A stretch of DNA of 64,000 nt. It comes from Zoroaster sp. YZ-2022. Its lineage: Eukaryota; Echinodermata; Asteroidea; Forcipulatida; Zoroasteridae. A program made the position numbers and the translations under genes. Shown here in pieces: positions 35,011 to 48,700 of the stretch; within the stretch, counting starts at the first letter, position 1; each line of letters opens with the position of its first letter. A model generated the notes under the pieces. That model was not told where the DNA came from. It saw only the letters and a program-made list of their open reading frames with translations, and did no database searches. The DNA lies in the NCBI GenBank assembly GCA_029582265.1, contig CM055819.1:30109164-30173163 (forward strand), written 5' to 3'.

Positions 35011-38000
35011 AGTTTGTGGTCCCCCTATAGACGACAAAAACAAACCAACAAGAGTGAAGAGTGTGCTCAGATGACGAGTACAAGACATTTGTAGCATCCA
35101 TGTTTTGATTCTGTTAGTGCTCTTCATGTCAATGTTTCTGGTTCTAGTTGTCAATCCAGCTTTGTCTTTCCTTTCGTGGATGCTAAATCCATGATTGGGA
35201 AGTAAGCGATTTTGAAAATCTATGTGCCAGGCTCTGTGACTGACATAAATGTAATTTAAGCTGGTTATGGGGAATCTGTTTAACCACAAATTGATACGCA
35301 ACCAGTGTTTGTTGTTTTTGTGTAAACAATGTTTCTTCAAATTATTGAGCTCATGCAAAGAAATGTTGTGATGAAAGTTGTTGGTTTGGAATTGTTTCTC
35401 GGCCTAAAAAGTATGCCAGGGTTTAATCATTTCATATGTCAAGTTTGTTCAACAATGAAATTTTGGCAGGAGACAAATTGTTGCATTATGATAAAGTCCG
35501 AGGCATTGGCTATGTTAAGGACCCTTCTCTAAAAGTGATTGTTTAAGCTTAGATATGGACTCAATATGCATGATAAATATGTTGATTTACGGCAGAGTTT
35601 GTGGCATTTTACAAAGAAATGTCACAAATAAATCATTCTTGGTGACCTAAAAATACAAAAACTCATTTTGTGACTTTCTTACATATTAAAATGTTGGAGC
35701 ACTTCCTGAACACCATTTTTAGTGAAGGATCCGTCAACAACGTTATGATTAAATTTATTAATAAATTATTTTTGAAGTGGGATATATGTAAATGTTGCAT
35801 TAAATATATATTTAAAAAGTTACATTTAGATTATTATAAAACACTTACTAAAAATCTTGTGTGGCTTGTACAAAGTCGTTTATTCTATTTTAAATTCCGT
35901 TGGTTAAACTACTTTGTAAGGCCATACTTGCTAATAACATAAGTACAATTTTTATGCTCACTTGTGGGTGTAGCTCACATATGAACGCAATGTGTTTCTG
36001 GTAAAAAGGATGAAGATAAATTGTTTTGTCGGTCTTCCAGATTGCTGTGAATATTGCTAAATTTAATTGTTTGAAACCACATGGCATTATGTAAAGTCGA
36101 TGAAAATTCTTTTTTGGTATCTGATAGAACAGAACATGGCTATTGTATTAAAAAAAAAATGAATGAGTACTGTCTGGACTCGAAAGGCTGACCAATAAAC
36201 AAATTCAAGCCCCAAGAAAGAATAAATTTATTTTACCTAATTTCTCAATTTTGATAGTTTAAAATATATTTAAAATCTTAAACCAGGCTTTCAAATTACA
36301 ATAAGCAATCTGACAAACATTTGTTTACCGAAATAGTGAACCATTTGATCACTTAATATAATGACATTTTGAGGGTTCCCCCATCATAAATACAAACTTA
36401 ATTCGAAGATGTTTCGTTGTATATTGAATATAAAATAGATCTAAAATACTGTTGTCTTTCACTTTACAGTGGTACAAGATATTTTTCAGAATATTTTCAA
36501 GTTTCAATAACTGTTGTATAAGATTATATTTTCCCTAATATTTCCAGTTTTTATTAACATATAAACAATTGTTTTGTTTGAGAATTCGAGGAACAAGTTT
36601 TAATACAGACATTTAGATACAAATGCACTAAAAATCTGCGAACTATAAACTACATTGATCTGGATAATTAATTTGGTTTAGTAATTTATGTATATTTTTG
36701 TTTTACTTTGCCTCCCGTTGTGCTTGGTTGGGTTCTTAGGTGGTGTGTGTTTACGGTACCAAATCAACCCCAGCACAATAATGAAAGGTTTTATATGTCC
36801 GACTCCTAGGCAAGATTTGATGTAATATCTGTAAACGAATAAACTTTAAAAGCAAAAATAAAGTGTTGCATTAATTGGAGGGCATAATACTTTTCTTTTA
36901 CCAAAATATATAAACAAACGCACCATGGCACCAATGGGCTTCCGTAGCATAAGACCATTCTATGGTTTGTAAAGCCACTCCACTGAGGTGTGCTGCTGTA
37001 GTGATGCACGTACACTATGCAGTTTAAACTCATTGGTATATATCGGCCTCTCTGAGTGTTCTTACTTCCTTATCCATTGGCCGACAGTGTCTTTAGATGC
37101 CGCTCGATGCTGGGGTTTGGAAATTGTTAGGAGTTTGGTTTCCTTCTTCCTTCAATCACTGGATGTCTGCAAGTACTTCTAAGCATGAGAAGAGGTGTCA
37201 TATTATTTGATATAGCTGTACCGGGTGATAGAGTAGCAGCAAAGGAAATGTTAAGACATTCTCATTATTTCTGTCATCTGACAGGAAGGAAATTCCACAT
37301 TGGAATTTTTAGATATCGCTTTTATACAGTTTCCGAAATCCGAATTTAAAAAAAAAAAAAATATTTAATTGTTCGTTTAATAACAATATTATCTTTCAAA
37401 ATTTGTTCGCTTTTTAAATGCTATTTATTGGGCCAAACACGGGCGATATAAGTTGAATCTTTCATGGATTGGTTTTTATATATTATCCTGAATCTAATGA
37501 ATTAAGGATGCATTTACAGACATTTTAACCAAAAAGCATGAAATAAAAGCACCTTTTGTGACCATCTGGGTAATGTAAAAGCCCCCCCCCCCCCCATTCT
37601 TTTATTTATAGGTTTTCCCGGTCAATTTCGGCAAATAAGCAGCCAATTTCACCTTCATACATTCATATTAAAGCGATTTTTGCCTCCCAGTTGCTACTGT
37701 GTTTCGAATTAAGAATTCAAGCATTCAATTTCATTTTCAGGCATGTAAATTCATTTAGCATTATATTCAATTTAGCATATAGGCCTACGTACGTATATTC
37801 GTCATCCAATTTCGCAGAGTTAGTTCGACTGCAGATTTTCAATAAAATTCTATTTTTATTTTCGTATAATGGGCAATCAATTTCGCAAAATGAGAATTTA
37901 AAAAATACGAGAAATAAATATAAACAAATAGATTAATTGTACAAGACAATTAACCGAATACGTTTCATAACTTTACTTTAATTCAAACATAATTTTGTTT

Positions 38001-38491
38001 TCTTTAATCATGCGCGTTTCTCGTACACAGTTTATAGGGCCTATCAGTCTTTTTTATTATTTTTTTATCCTGGTTTCTTATTTCCCATTGTCGATGTTTA
38101 ACAAAGCGTCAATTAAGTTGCACAAATTCCACAAATGCCTGCCCAATAATGAATTTGAATGTCATTGACCCAATACGAGCCGCGAAAAGCTCCTGCGAAT
38201 TTGAATTCTGTTCAAGTGGATTGTTAAATTTGATTGTTATTTTGTTTCAATCGCATGACGCAGGAGTACTATGGCCTACTCAAGATGAGAATGCCTAAGA
38301 ATCTGTTCATTGTCAAACTACATTTTTCTGCCAGTGCAGGCGCGCAGACACACATTTGTCATGGGAGAGGCGGTGAATAATTTTGTGAATAAATAGCCCC
38401 GAAAAATATTCGCCTGGAAAACACTTAATGGTGAAAATGGGGTCAAATATTTATTTTTATTTATTTTTATTTTTATTTTAAATAAACATGG
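35011..38491 (+). repeat. Downstream flank of copy 4, truncated at GGGCCC
   Basis: Matches 3031-6830 and 45785-49200. The micro-ORF of the 3' UTR is frameshifted here (four instead of five T after its ATG). A C run lies at about 37582-37595. The unit breaks off inside the flank repeat at catgggccc (38488-38492) and passes directly into the start of the next unit. No gene is supported. Confidence 0.65.
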
Positions 38492-41400
38492 GCCCCCGTT
38501 TTTGCTTTATTTATTACCTCCAGCGACGTCCGTCGGATCTGCCGACGGAGGCAGTGCTTCCACTTTTAAGGAAATTTGGGGAAATGTTGACGCTCTCAGG
38601 AAATTTCTAAGAAAATACAAAAAATTGCAAATTTAAGGAAATCTCATTAGTTCTAAGGAAATTAAATTAAATAATCGTTGCTAATAAGTAGAACCGATGG
38701 GGGCGCACTAATGACCTATTCACTTATAACCTCAAGTCAATTTTCAGGAATCGTTGGTGGCTCAGCGGGTTAGTTGCACGGATGTCACGTCGGAGACCCT
38801 GGTTCAAAATCCAGAGATTTTTTTTTGGATAATTATTACAAAATTTATCTCCGTGTATAGCATAATCAAATAGGGTAATTCAAAATTTTAAAAAGCTCTA
38901 CTTGGCGCAGGTTTGCGCTCTGAGAGTGCTTTTCTATTTGTTTATTATGCCATCTAGTAAATAGGATAGTAAGTTCATTTGTAAAACAATTATTTTCACA
39001 AAAGATACAATAATATACAATAGTAAACTAAACATTCACACTAATAGCCATCGGTGTAATCAGACCCACCTAAATATTGCCCTTTGAGAAGAAAACAATC
39101 ATTTTGAACAAAGGCGTGCATGCGACCGTTTTTTGTTTTGTTTTTTCAAACCAGCCCACTGGCCTGGCAGCTATTTTTTTTTCTGCAGTACACTTCGTCA
39201 ATGGCTTAGAAATTGGCATATAGAAGTCTACGACAAATCGACTTGCATGGTGGTCTAGTTAAGTGGTTAGAACGCTCGCCTTGCAAGCTAAAAGTAACGA
39301 GATTAAGATTAAGTTTTTCAACATTTTCATTTTTCTTCTTTTTTATATACATTTTTTAACTATAAAATTTATTTAAAGCAAAGCCTTTCTATATAATAGG
39401 ATTTTTTTAAGGGAAAATAAAGCCAAAGAATTCATTTCTAGCATACAAATTCATAAAGTGGACGAAGTGTACTGCAGAAAAAATCGCGCCCTGCTGGAAA
39501 TAATATACAATGAAAACCCAGCCGCAGGGAGAATCAAACACGCCCACATTTTAAATCCAAAATTTAACTACGAACCCCCAACATTGACCAAACGCGCCTA
39601 AAATGTCACGTATGCCTCTGTTTTAATGCGGGTATCAAACATCCATTGAATTATTTAATGTCTTAGGTGCTATCGTTTCAGTAAAATTTAATACATTATT
39701 TACCAAATTTTATTTCTGTCATCCGAAGACAGCAATTTCACACTGGAATTTTTGTGTTTTTGTTTGCCCCTTTCTTTTGTTTGTTGGGGTGTTTGTTTGT
39801 TTGTTTGTTGGGGTGTTGGGGTGTTTGTTTGTTGATTATCTCTAGGGCCTATTTGTTGTTTTTTCTGCTTGTATTGTCATTGTCATTAACGTATATTAAC
39901 TGTAATTTATAACGTATTTTTAATATGCATGTATTCATTTCTATGAATTTTGTGAGTTCCTATGAATTGTTTATACATTATGATCTAATAAAATACAAAC
40001 AAATAATAACTATATTGTTGGCGCTGAGAGAGCCAATCGACAGTGTTTTGGTTCATTTAGAAATGTGTATCTAAATATCTAATATTGTTGTATGATGTAC
40101 CTGCTCAGTGTAAGTCGATGATTGGCCTATAATCCCTTCGGTTTATACGGTTACTTCTCGACTAGCCTATTTTGCACAGTTCCGATCTGCGTCGCTGGTT
40201 TGACTACCACAAAACAATAGTACAGTTTATACCAATTGTTACAGAAAAATACCAATTGTTACAGAAAAGAACGGTAGAGGATTCTCTGACATTGTTGTTA
40301 CATAAGAAAAGAAAAGATGAGAATGCCTAAGAATCTTCTCATTGTCAAACTGCATTTTTCTGCCAGTGCAGATGCGCAGAAAGAAATTTGTCAAGGGAGG
40401 GGCGGTGAACATTTTTGTAAGAAAAAGTAGTCCCGTAAAATTTTTGCCTGGAAAACATTTTGGTTGAGATCACAAAACAACTACCCTCCCCACTTTTAAC
40501 GGTGAAAATGGGGTCAAATATTTATTTTTTATTTATTGTTATTTTTATTTTAAATAAAAATGGACCCAAAGAGGGGGGAGACCGCCCCCTTCGCCACTCC
40601 CAAGGTGCCTGAATATATCGATTGGGTCATTTGTGGTTGAATAAGTACCGGAACTTTTTTCTGTCATTACAATATATATAGAGAGAGAGATATAGGGGCC
40701 GTGGTTGTGCAACACTTTCTAACTCCGGGTTGTTTTAATAGAGACACCAGTGTAGACTTTGTCACACCGTTGCTGTCCCAGGGACCGCGATAACAAGGTA
40801 ATTTATTCGTTTAAGAAACACTATTTAAGTAATATTTATTACAAGTTTGTTTGATTTTACTTTTTGCTTCGACTGTGTTTGTGTGTTATTTACGTGTTGG
40901 GAACGTTGACTAACTCTCATGTATTTGAATTGACCAGAAAAGAAATGATATCGCCGACGTCTTCTAATGACTCATGTGAAGGACTGATTGCTGAAAATGA
41001 ATGGAATTGGCCGGCAGCTTATTATAAACATCGGTTTTTCTATGGCATAATTAATTCGAGCAAAACTGGACTATTTTCTCAAATAAAATGGTCACTCTAT
41101 GCGGGTTGATAAGATTATCCTCGATCGTCAGATGGAGTATCCGGTTACTTGCCATAATCGCATGTTATGATCGAAAGAATAAGTTGTGGCATTTCTCGTT
41201 GGAAGTAACTATCTTATGAACTTTTGAATGTTCTCGTGTAAGCCCCTTATTCAATGCAATTCAATCTTTTATTATCACTTCATCACAACATGTAGACCTT
41301 TTTCATAAATTAATTGTCAAATTATTGGAGAGGTAGCCTAAAGGCTAAATGATAATTTGCAGACGGAGTGCTAGTGCATGAGGGCCGCCCCACTAATCAC

Positions 41401-41520
41401 GTGCAGTTCAATTAGAAATAGAAACGAGGTCATGTTAGACCAAGTACAGACGACGGCGGAATGAATTAAAGTGGGGACAAAACTAGCGAGCGAAGCCAGG
41501 GTGTATTAAAAGTAATTTTA
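38492..41520 (+). repeat. Distal upstream flank of copy 5
   Basis: Starts at the unit junction with cgtttttgctttatttatta. It contains the 8-bp hairpin at 38529-38549, the tRNA-like SINE head at 38753-38815, the TIR/tRNA-like element at 39175-39486, a shortened TTTG tract at about 39776-39835 and the upstream-type flank repeat at 40318-41110. Two short frames (40864-41109 and, beyond this flank, 41574-41795) are shared with other units; neither is a proven gene. Confidence 0.5.
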
Positions 41521-43368
41521 TTGAATTCATGTTTAATTCTATTAGGAAACACAAATGATGGTTACAAAATAAAATGAATAATTTTATGTTTGTTACTAAA
41601 TCACAATGTACAACACATGAACAGAACCTTTCGGAAATTGCTGTAATAGCCACTGAAAAACACGGACGATACATATTTAATTCGAGGAAGGAAAAACTAA
41701 ATAGGCTAATAGTGGTGGCGCCCTTATTTCAAGTTCAAGGTGCACAAAGAATATATAGGCCTATACGTACATGTTCAAGATCCAGGGATGTTTGAAATGG
41801 AAAATGAAAATATTACGAATTTTAACCTTTTCTTTTGATAATATTAGCGCACTCTATTTCATTTCTTTCACTGTTAAATATTTTGCTTATGATGCAATAT
41901 CTAGTTCTCCAATTCCCATGGTTTGTTTTACTTTGTCTCGGACCCTCGATTGTCCGCTAAGAATATGCAATCCTTACAAGGACGCTACTTTTGCTCATGC
42001 ATATCCAGCGCCAACGCGATGCATAAAGCAACACCAGCAAGAGCCTTGCATGCGTTTCACTCCCTCCCACCACGTGTCTTGGATCCCATCCTTTGGACTT
42101 GGTCTGTTTTTGCATACTTTCCTCGGAGTCCATCCCTACATACAGAACACGGTTCATGGGTGATGAAGCATGGCCAAACAGTCACTGTTACTGACCTGCT
42201 CAATCATTAGCCTTGGTCCGTGTGCCGTGCTCCAATGCACAACTGCTGCTCCCCTCATGTAATAACCTAACATCCCCTAAAGCATTAGCACCTTGAACAT
42301 GCCCTCCTTTCTAAGTTGTCACTCACTTTACTTTCGTCAAATACATTTCCTTATATGGACCAAGGACCTGTTGTATAACCTGATTTTGCAGACGTTCCTA
42401 CCCTTAGACGCGTTTAAACTAGTTTAATGTTTTATTTATTCCTAGGCCCCAGATTCCTATATATAAACCCAGAGATTTCCTTCTCTCAGGAAAGTACGGT
42501 TCCGAATAATATCTTTAGTGCGATTCGATCCATGACAGTGTGATGTAGGCCTACCGAACTATGACTGTGGTCTGATACACACTCTGGCCCCGACCAGACA
42601 ACCCGTGTAGTCCAGCCCTGGTGGTCCCCGTCGTCGAGACTGACACTGAGCTGTCCGTCTCTCGTTGTAGCAGTGCCTGTACCGTATACCGAGTTGACAA
42701 TTAGCCACATGAACGATGGTCCCACTAACTGTATCCGATCCATTTTATAGTTGTCTCTCGTACACGCTATTCAGTACTCGTATATGTACGGTACAAGTAT
42801 AGTCTAATGTGAACTATTGTAATGTACCCGAATTACGCTACCAGTCGGTCTTCCATACGTGTTATTAGTGCCCGTTATCGTTGAACTAGTGAGAATGTTA
42901 ATAAACCAACCCCATTTGATTGTCACAACAAAGTTTGTGTCCGTTCATTTTGGACGATTCAATTCGCGCAGTAGTTTTGTATGGGTTTTTTTTTTTTTTC
43001 CCTTTTTTTTTGTGTCTTTTTTTTAAAGCGAGATTTACTTTAGTAGTCTGAATGCCTCTTCCGTTCAGTCTCCTATTTTTAGAATAATTAGGTAATTATT
43101 CTAAAACAAAAATTCACACAAATATGACTGTGTGAACGGAAGAGGCATTCAGACGTCGTACGGCGGCGTGAAAGATTTTGAATTTGTTAGTGATTGCTGC
43201 TCTCTTCAATCAAAGTCTTCTCCAAATATCAATATTGCAATTATGCAGTTAACTTGATTTTTGGGGTAATGACAGAAAAGCAAAGTAATATTAGTTGATG
43301 ATCGATTTATTTTCTGATTTTTGTTAACTATATTGCAGGCTACAGTGGTGTAAATAAGATTAAGCACA
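41521..43368 (+). promoter_or_regulatory. Proximal upstream region of copy 5
   Basis: Very close to 30541-32400. The outward TATA box is altered to TATAAAAT (42742-42749). The possible solo LTR occupies 42808-42970 and the palindromic element 43046-43154. The acceptor tattgcag ends at 43338, giving 5' UTR from 43339. Confidence 0.4.
43046..43154. repeat. Palindromic MITE-like element upstream of copy 5
   Basis: Shortest intact version, with arms gtctgaatgcctcttccgtt and aacggaagaggcattcagac around tagaataattaggtaatta. Confidence 0.7.
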
Positions 43369-45784
43369 ATGGCAGAAATGACGTAAGTTATTTGTTGACA
43401 TCTCATGATTGTATTAATTAGCTTTTTTTTCTTATTTTGGTTACAAAGTCGGGCAATTATTTTCTTAAAAAGTTTATAAAACTGAGAGGTTAATGAAACT
43501 AGAAAGTGCTGCTTGGGATTGTTGACAATTCATGATCAATGTAATTCATGTTATTACGGCATCAAAGCCAATGCTGTGGTCATTCTCTGGATGGCTCTTT
43601 TCAAAAATTTAATTGTTGTAGGACAAATCTGCAGTATAAGAAATCAAGATATTACCTGTACATTAAACAACCAACCCACCCGTGACAAGTTCAGTTTAAT
43701 CGGTACACATGGATATATTAATTATCAAAATTGAATTTTTCACAACACTTCTGCCAACGGAAGTCTCATAAGAAATTTATTTCACTTTTTTTTTAATTAC
43801 AGCAACTTGGACAAACTATTTTCATGGTTGATTGGTACTACCAAGCAAGCTTTACTATTTTTTTATGTATTTATTAATTGGCAACCAATAACTTTCTCTG
43901 CTGCAGTAAATATCTGAAGGAGATGCGATCTTGGATCCAGGTTATGGTGATGGGAACGATGGACTACCTGAAAGTCAAGGAATGTAGTCAGGCTCTCGTG
44001 ACCTTCGCCAAAGAGCAACCTGTTAAAGCAATTCTGATTGGTGTTCTCCTAGCAACAAGCTTTCTGCCAGCTGTGGTGTTCGTGTCATTTGTGACCACGT
44101 TTCTCGTCGTTGGATTTCTCACTATGCTGATTATTGAAGGTATCGTTTTGAACCATGGAGGTTCCTTCCATGTTTGAACCAAGCATTTACATTCTGTACC
44201 TCCAATATATTTATTAACAGTTCATATTTGTGAGTTACCATGGCAACATTACTGGCACAATCTCATTTTGCCTACACTTCTCCTGTTGCTGTTGTCAAAT
44301 AGAACAAATTGCTTGTGAATTAAATGAGTCACTATTTTCATTAAGACTTTGTCGCTTTGACCAGTAGTGGTACAAAATGTTTACAAAAGTCATAATACAC
44401 AATTCTTATAAAGCACATGTATCCTAGCGATTAGATCAAGGCGCTGTAAAAATGAACTCAACATAGATCTAAACAATTCAGTTTTAAGCCGTTGACTATG
44501 AAGAGGATTGGTGGATTTGCATGGGGAGATTGTTTCATAGTCGAGTACCAGTGTAGCTGAAGGCCCCCGTTGTCGCCGACTGCTGAAATAAGTAGTTAAT
44601 CTTTTCTGTTCATCATAGAACAAGTTCGGGTAAGAACTAGTTACTTCTAGTCGACCACGAGTAGTGTCTCGAACTTACTCATAGATTTAAGATGGGACAA
44701 ATATGGAAATCAATAACTTGAGGGTTCTTATTTAAGACTCAAGATTATGGTACTGATGCATTTGTGACCTGCGGTGCATGGTGACAATATACACGCACGA
44801 ACACATGAAGGGACTAAATCATTTAGTACGTTTGAATAGCGTGTAAAACGTTCATATAGGAGCACACAATCCCTTCTCAAATGGTGTAAACAGACTTATT
44901 GAGTCCCTCCTAGACCCAAGAAAACAATTTCAAGCCAAATATAAAGTTTTATATGGGTGCCAGCCCACAATCCCTTCAAACTTTTTTTTTACCCAAAACC
45001 AATTTTTTTTGCACATTTTTTGCACTGCTGATATTCTACAGAGAAACCAAGAGATTCTATTTGTCTGGCCATTCTAATACCCACAACCAGACCTCTAAAT
45101 AAACATCTCAGGTTGCTGGAATGTCTGGGCAATGAAAGCAAGTGACAGGATGACTGATTACATTGGGATTAGTGCGGTAACATCAATTGATAACAGCTGT
45201 ACTGTTTCAATGGGTTGTCCGCTGGCAAGGGGCCCCCTTAATTTGAAAGCTGCATACCGGGTCAATGGTTCACCCCAGGTTGAATTTTTTTTTTACCATG
45301 TTATCAGGCACTGTATCAATAGAGAACTTATGCAAAGTGGCTGAATTTGAGTTTTCCATGACGTAGTAAACAATTATTTACAAACGGACTGAGAAAAATA
45401 GCACCACAATGAACCGCAGGGTTTTAAAAATGAGTCTGAAGCCCCCAAAAGAATTTATTTAAATTTTTACAGAGAAAACATTTTGGATTGGGTTTAAATG
45501 TTTTCTTCACTCATGCAGGTACTGTCGTCATTTCAGCTGTCGGGATCCTTGGTTTTGTTCTCTTTGGTAGTCTGATTGCTTCAGTCTTCATCGGGATATT
45601 CCTCGTCTCGGGTCTTGTCGTCTTCCGTTTCGCCTGGCGCATGATGGCCCCTCTCCGAACCATGATGGCTGCTCTTCTGGGAATGATGTACAAGGGAAAC
45701 GGTTGCACTGACAAGACTGCCCCAGAAGACAAGGGACAGATTAAGACATCGAGTGCGGAGCTGGATTATGACAAATGCGAGTGA
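43369..45784 (+). CDS. LDAF1-like: LDAF1/promethin-like membrane protein, copy 5 (170 aa)
   Basis: Coding exons are 43369-43382, 43907-44139 and 45519-45784. This is the long form ending KTSSAELDYDKCE, as in copy 4. It shares KYLKEM, ECSQAL, LPAVVF and LTMLIIEG with copy 4. Its own changes are ILGFVLFGS, FIGIFLVSG, and Cys to Tyr with Asp to Asn near the end (MMYKGNGC). Intron 2 is enlarged to 1379 nt by a TIR element; its acceptor tcatgcag is intact. Tandem with copy 4 upstream. The DIRS element lies beyond its downstream flank. Probably functional. Confidence 0.74.
44395..44680 (-). repeat. LINE 3'-end relic in intron 2 of copy 5
   Basis: Same antisense LINE tail; here a 77-codon minus-strand frame happens to stay open through it. 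The pattern of frame breaks relative to the YTGPRLWN segment in copies 2 and 3 argues against current coding. Confidence 0.55.
44769..45421. mobile_element. 653-bp TIR insertion in intron 2 of copy 5
   Basis: Copy 4 reads straight across this site (gtgacttttaaaaatgag), while copy 5 is interrupted. Ends cctgcggt and accgcagg are inverted repeats. Direct target duplication is not obvious. The interior includes T-rich tracts and a 70-codon frame (45132-45344) with no recognisable domain. Superfamily not determined. Confidence 0.55.
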
Positions 45785-48700
45785 AGTTTGTGGTCCCCTA
45801 TAGACGACAAAGACAAACCAACAAGAGTGTGCTCAGATGACGAGTACAAGGCCTAATTTGTTAGCATCCATGTTTTTGATTCTGTTAGTGCTCTTCATGT
45901 CAATGTTTCTGGTTCTAGTTGTCAATCCAGCTTTGTCTTTCCTTTCGTGGATGCTAAATCCATGATTGGGAAGTAAGCGATTTTGAAAATCTATGTGCCA
46001 GGCTCGGTGACTGACATAAATGTAATTTAAGCTGGTTATGGGGAATCTGTTTAACCACAAATTGATACGCAACCAGTGTTTGTTTTTGTGTAAACAATGT
46101 TTCTTCAAATTATTGAGCTCATGCAAAGAAATGTTGTGATGAAAGTTGTTGGTTTGGAATTGTTTCTAGGCCTAAAAAGTATGCCAGGGTTTAATAATTT
46201 CATATATGTCAAGTTTGTTCAAGAATGCAATTTTGGCATGAGACAAATTGTTGCATTATGATAAAGTCCGAGGCATTGGCTATGTTAAAGGACCCTTCTC
46301 TAAAAGTGATTGTTTAAGCTCAGATATGGACTCAATATGCATGATAAATATGTTGATTTACGGCAGTTTGTGGCATTTTACAAAGAAATGTCATAAATGA
46401 ATCATTCTTGGTGACCTAAATACAGAAACTCGTTTTGTGACTTTCTTACATATTAAAATGTTTGAGCACTTCCTAAACATCATTTTTAGAGAAGGATCCG
46501 TCAACGTTATGATTAAATTTATTACTAATAAATTGTTTTTGAAGTTGGCATATTTAAATGTTGCATTAAATATATATTTAAAGTTACATTTAGATTATTA
46601 TAAAACGCTTACTAAAAATCTTGTGTGGCTTGTACAAAGTCGTTTATTCTATTTTAAATTCCGTTGGTTAAACTACTTTGTAAGGCCATACTTGCTAATA
46701 ACAAAAGTACAATTTTTATGCTCACTTTGTGGGTGTAGGTCACATATGAACGCAATGTGTTTCTGGTAAAAAGGATGAAGATAAATTGTTTTGTCGGACT
46801 TCCAGATTGCTGTGAATATTGCTAAATTGAATTGTTTGAAACCACATGGCATTATGTAAAGTCGAAGAAAATTCTTTTTTGGTATCTGATATAACAGAAT
46901 GCTATTATATTAAACAAAAATTAATGAGTACTGTCTGGACTCGAAAGGCTGACCAATAAACAAATTCAAGCCCCAAGAAAGAATAAATTAATTTTACCTT
47001 CCCAATTTTGATAGTTTAAAATATATTTAAAATCTTAAACCAGGCTTTCAAATTACAATAAGCAATCTGACCAAAACATTTGTTTACCGAAATAGTGAAC
47101 CATTTGATCACTTAATATACTATTGACATTTTGAGGGTTTCCCCCATCATAAATACAAACTTAATCCAAAGATGTTTCGTTGTATATTGAATATGAAATA
47201 GATCTAAAATACTTTTGTCTTTCACTTTACAGTTGTACAAGATATTTTTCAGAATATTTTCAAGTTTCAATAACTGTTGTATAAGATTATATTTTCCCTA
47301 ATATTTCCAGTTTCTATTAACATATAAACAATTGTTTTGTTTGAGAATTCCAGGAACAAGTTTTAATACAGACATTTAGAAAAAATTGCACTAAATCTGC
47401 CAACTATAAATTACATTGATCTGTATAATTAATTTGGTTTAGTAATTTATGTATATTTCGTTTTACTTTGCCTCCCGTTGTGATTGGTTGGGTTCTTAGG
47501 CGGTGTGTTTTTGGTTTTTACTGTACCAAATCAACCTCAGAACAATAATAAAAGGTTTTATATGTCCGACTCCTAGGCAAGATTTGATGTAAACTAATAA
47601 ACTTTAAAAGAAAAAATAGTGTTGCATTAATTGGAGGGCATAATACTTTTCTTTTACCAAAATATATAAACAAACGCACCATGGGCTTCCGTAGCATAAG
47701 ACCATCCAATGGTTTGTATAGCCATTCTACTGAGGTGTGTGCTGCTGTAGTGATGCACGTACATGTACACTATGCACGTATCTATATCGGCCTCTGAGAG
47801 TGTTCCTACTTCCCTATCCATTGGCCGACAGTGTCTTTAGATGCCGCTCGATGCTGGGGTTTGGAAATTGTTAGGAGTTTGGTTTCCTCCTTCCTTAAAT
47901 CACTGGATGTCTACAAGTACTTCTAAGCATGAGAAGAGGTGTCATCTTATTTGAAATAGGTGTACCGGGTGATAGTAGAGTAGCATCAAAGGAAATTTTA
48001 ATTATCATTATTTCTGTCATCTGACAGGAAGGAAATTCCACATTGGAATTTTTAGATATAGCTTTTATACAGTTTCCGAAATCCGAATTTAAAAAAAAAA
48101 TAATAATAATTGTTCGTTTAATAACAAATTATTATCTTTCAAAATTTGTTCGCTTTTTAAATGCTATTTATTGGGCCAAACACGGGCGATATAAGTTGAA
48201 TCTTTCATGGATTGGTTTTTATATATTATCCTGAATCTAATGAATTAAGGATGCATTTACAGACATTTTAACCAAAAAGCATGAAATAAAAGCACCTTTT
48301 GTGACCATCTGGGTAATGTAAAAGTCCCCCCCCCCATTCTTTTATTTATAGGTTTTCCCGGTCAATTTCGGCAAATAAGCAGCCAATTTCACTTTCATAC
48401 ATTCATATTAAAGCGATTTTTGCCTCTCCAGTTGCTACTGTGTTTCGAATTAAGAATTCAAGCATTCATTTTCAGGCATGTAAATTCATTTAGCATTATA
48501 TTCAATTTAGCATATAGGCCTACGTACGTACATTCGTCATCCAATTTCGCAGAGTTGGTTCGACTGCAGATTTTCAATAAAATTCTATTTTTATTTTCGT
48601 ATAATGGGCAATCAATTTCGCAAAATGAGAATTTAAAAAATACGAGAAATAAATATAAACAAATAGATTAATTGTACAAGACAATTAACCGAATACGTTT

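Noticed and set aside
34807..35358. 183-codon minus-strand ORF opposite copy 4 exon 3
   Set aside because: It is antisense to a well-supported coding exon, and equivalent frames opposite the other copies are shorter or shifted.
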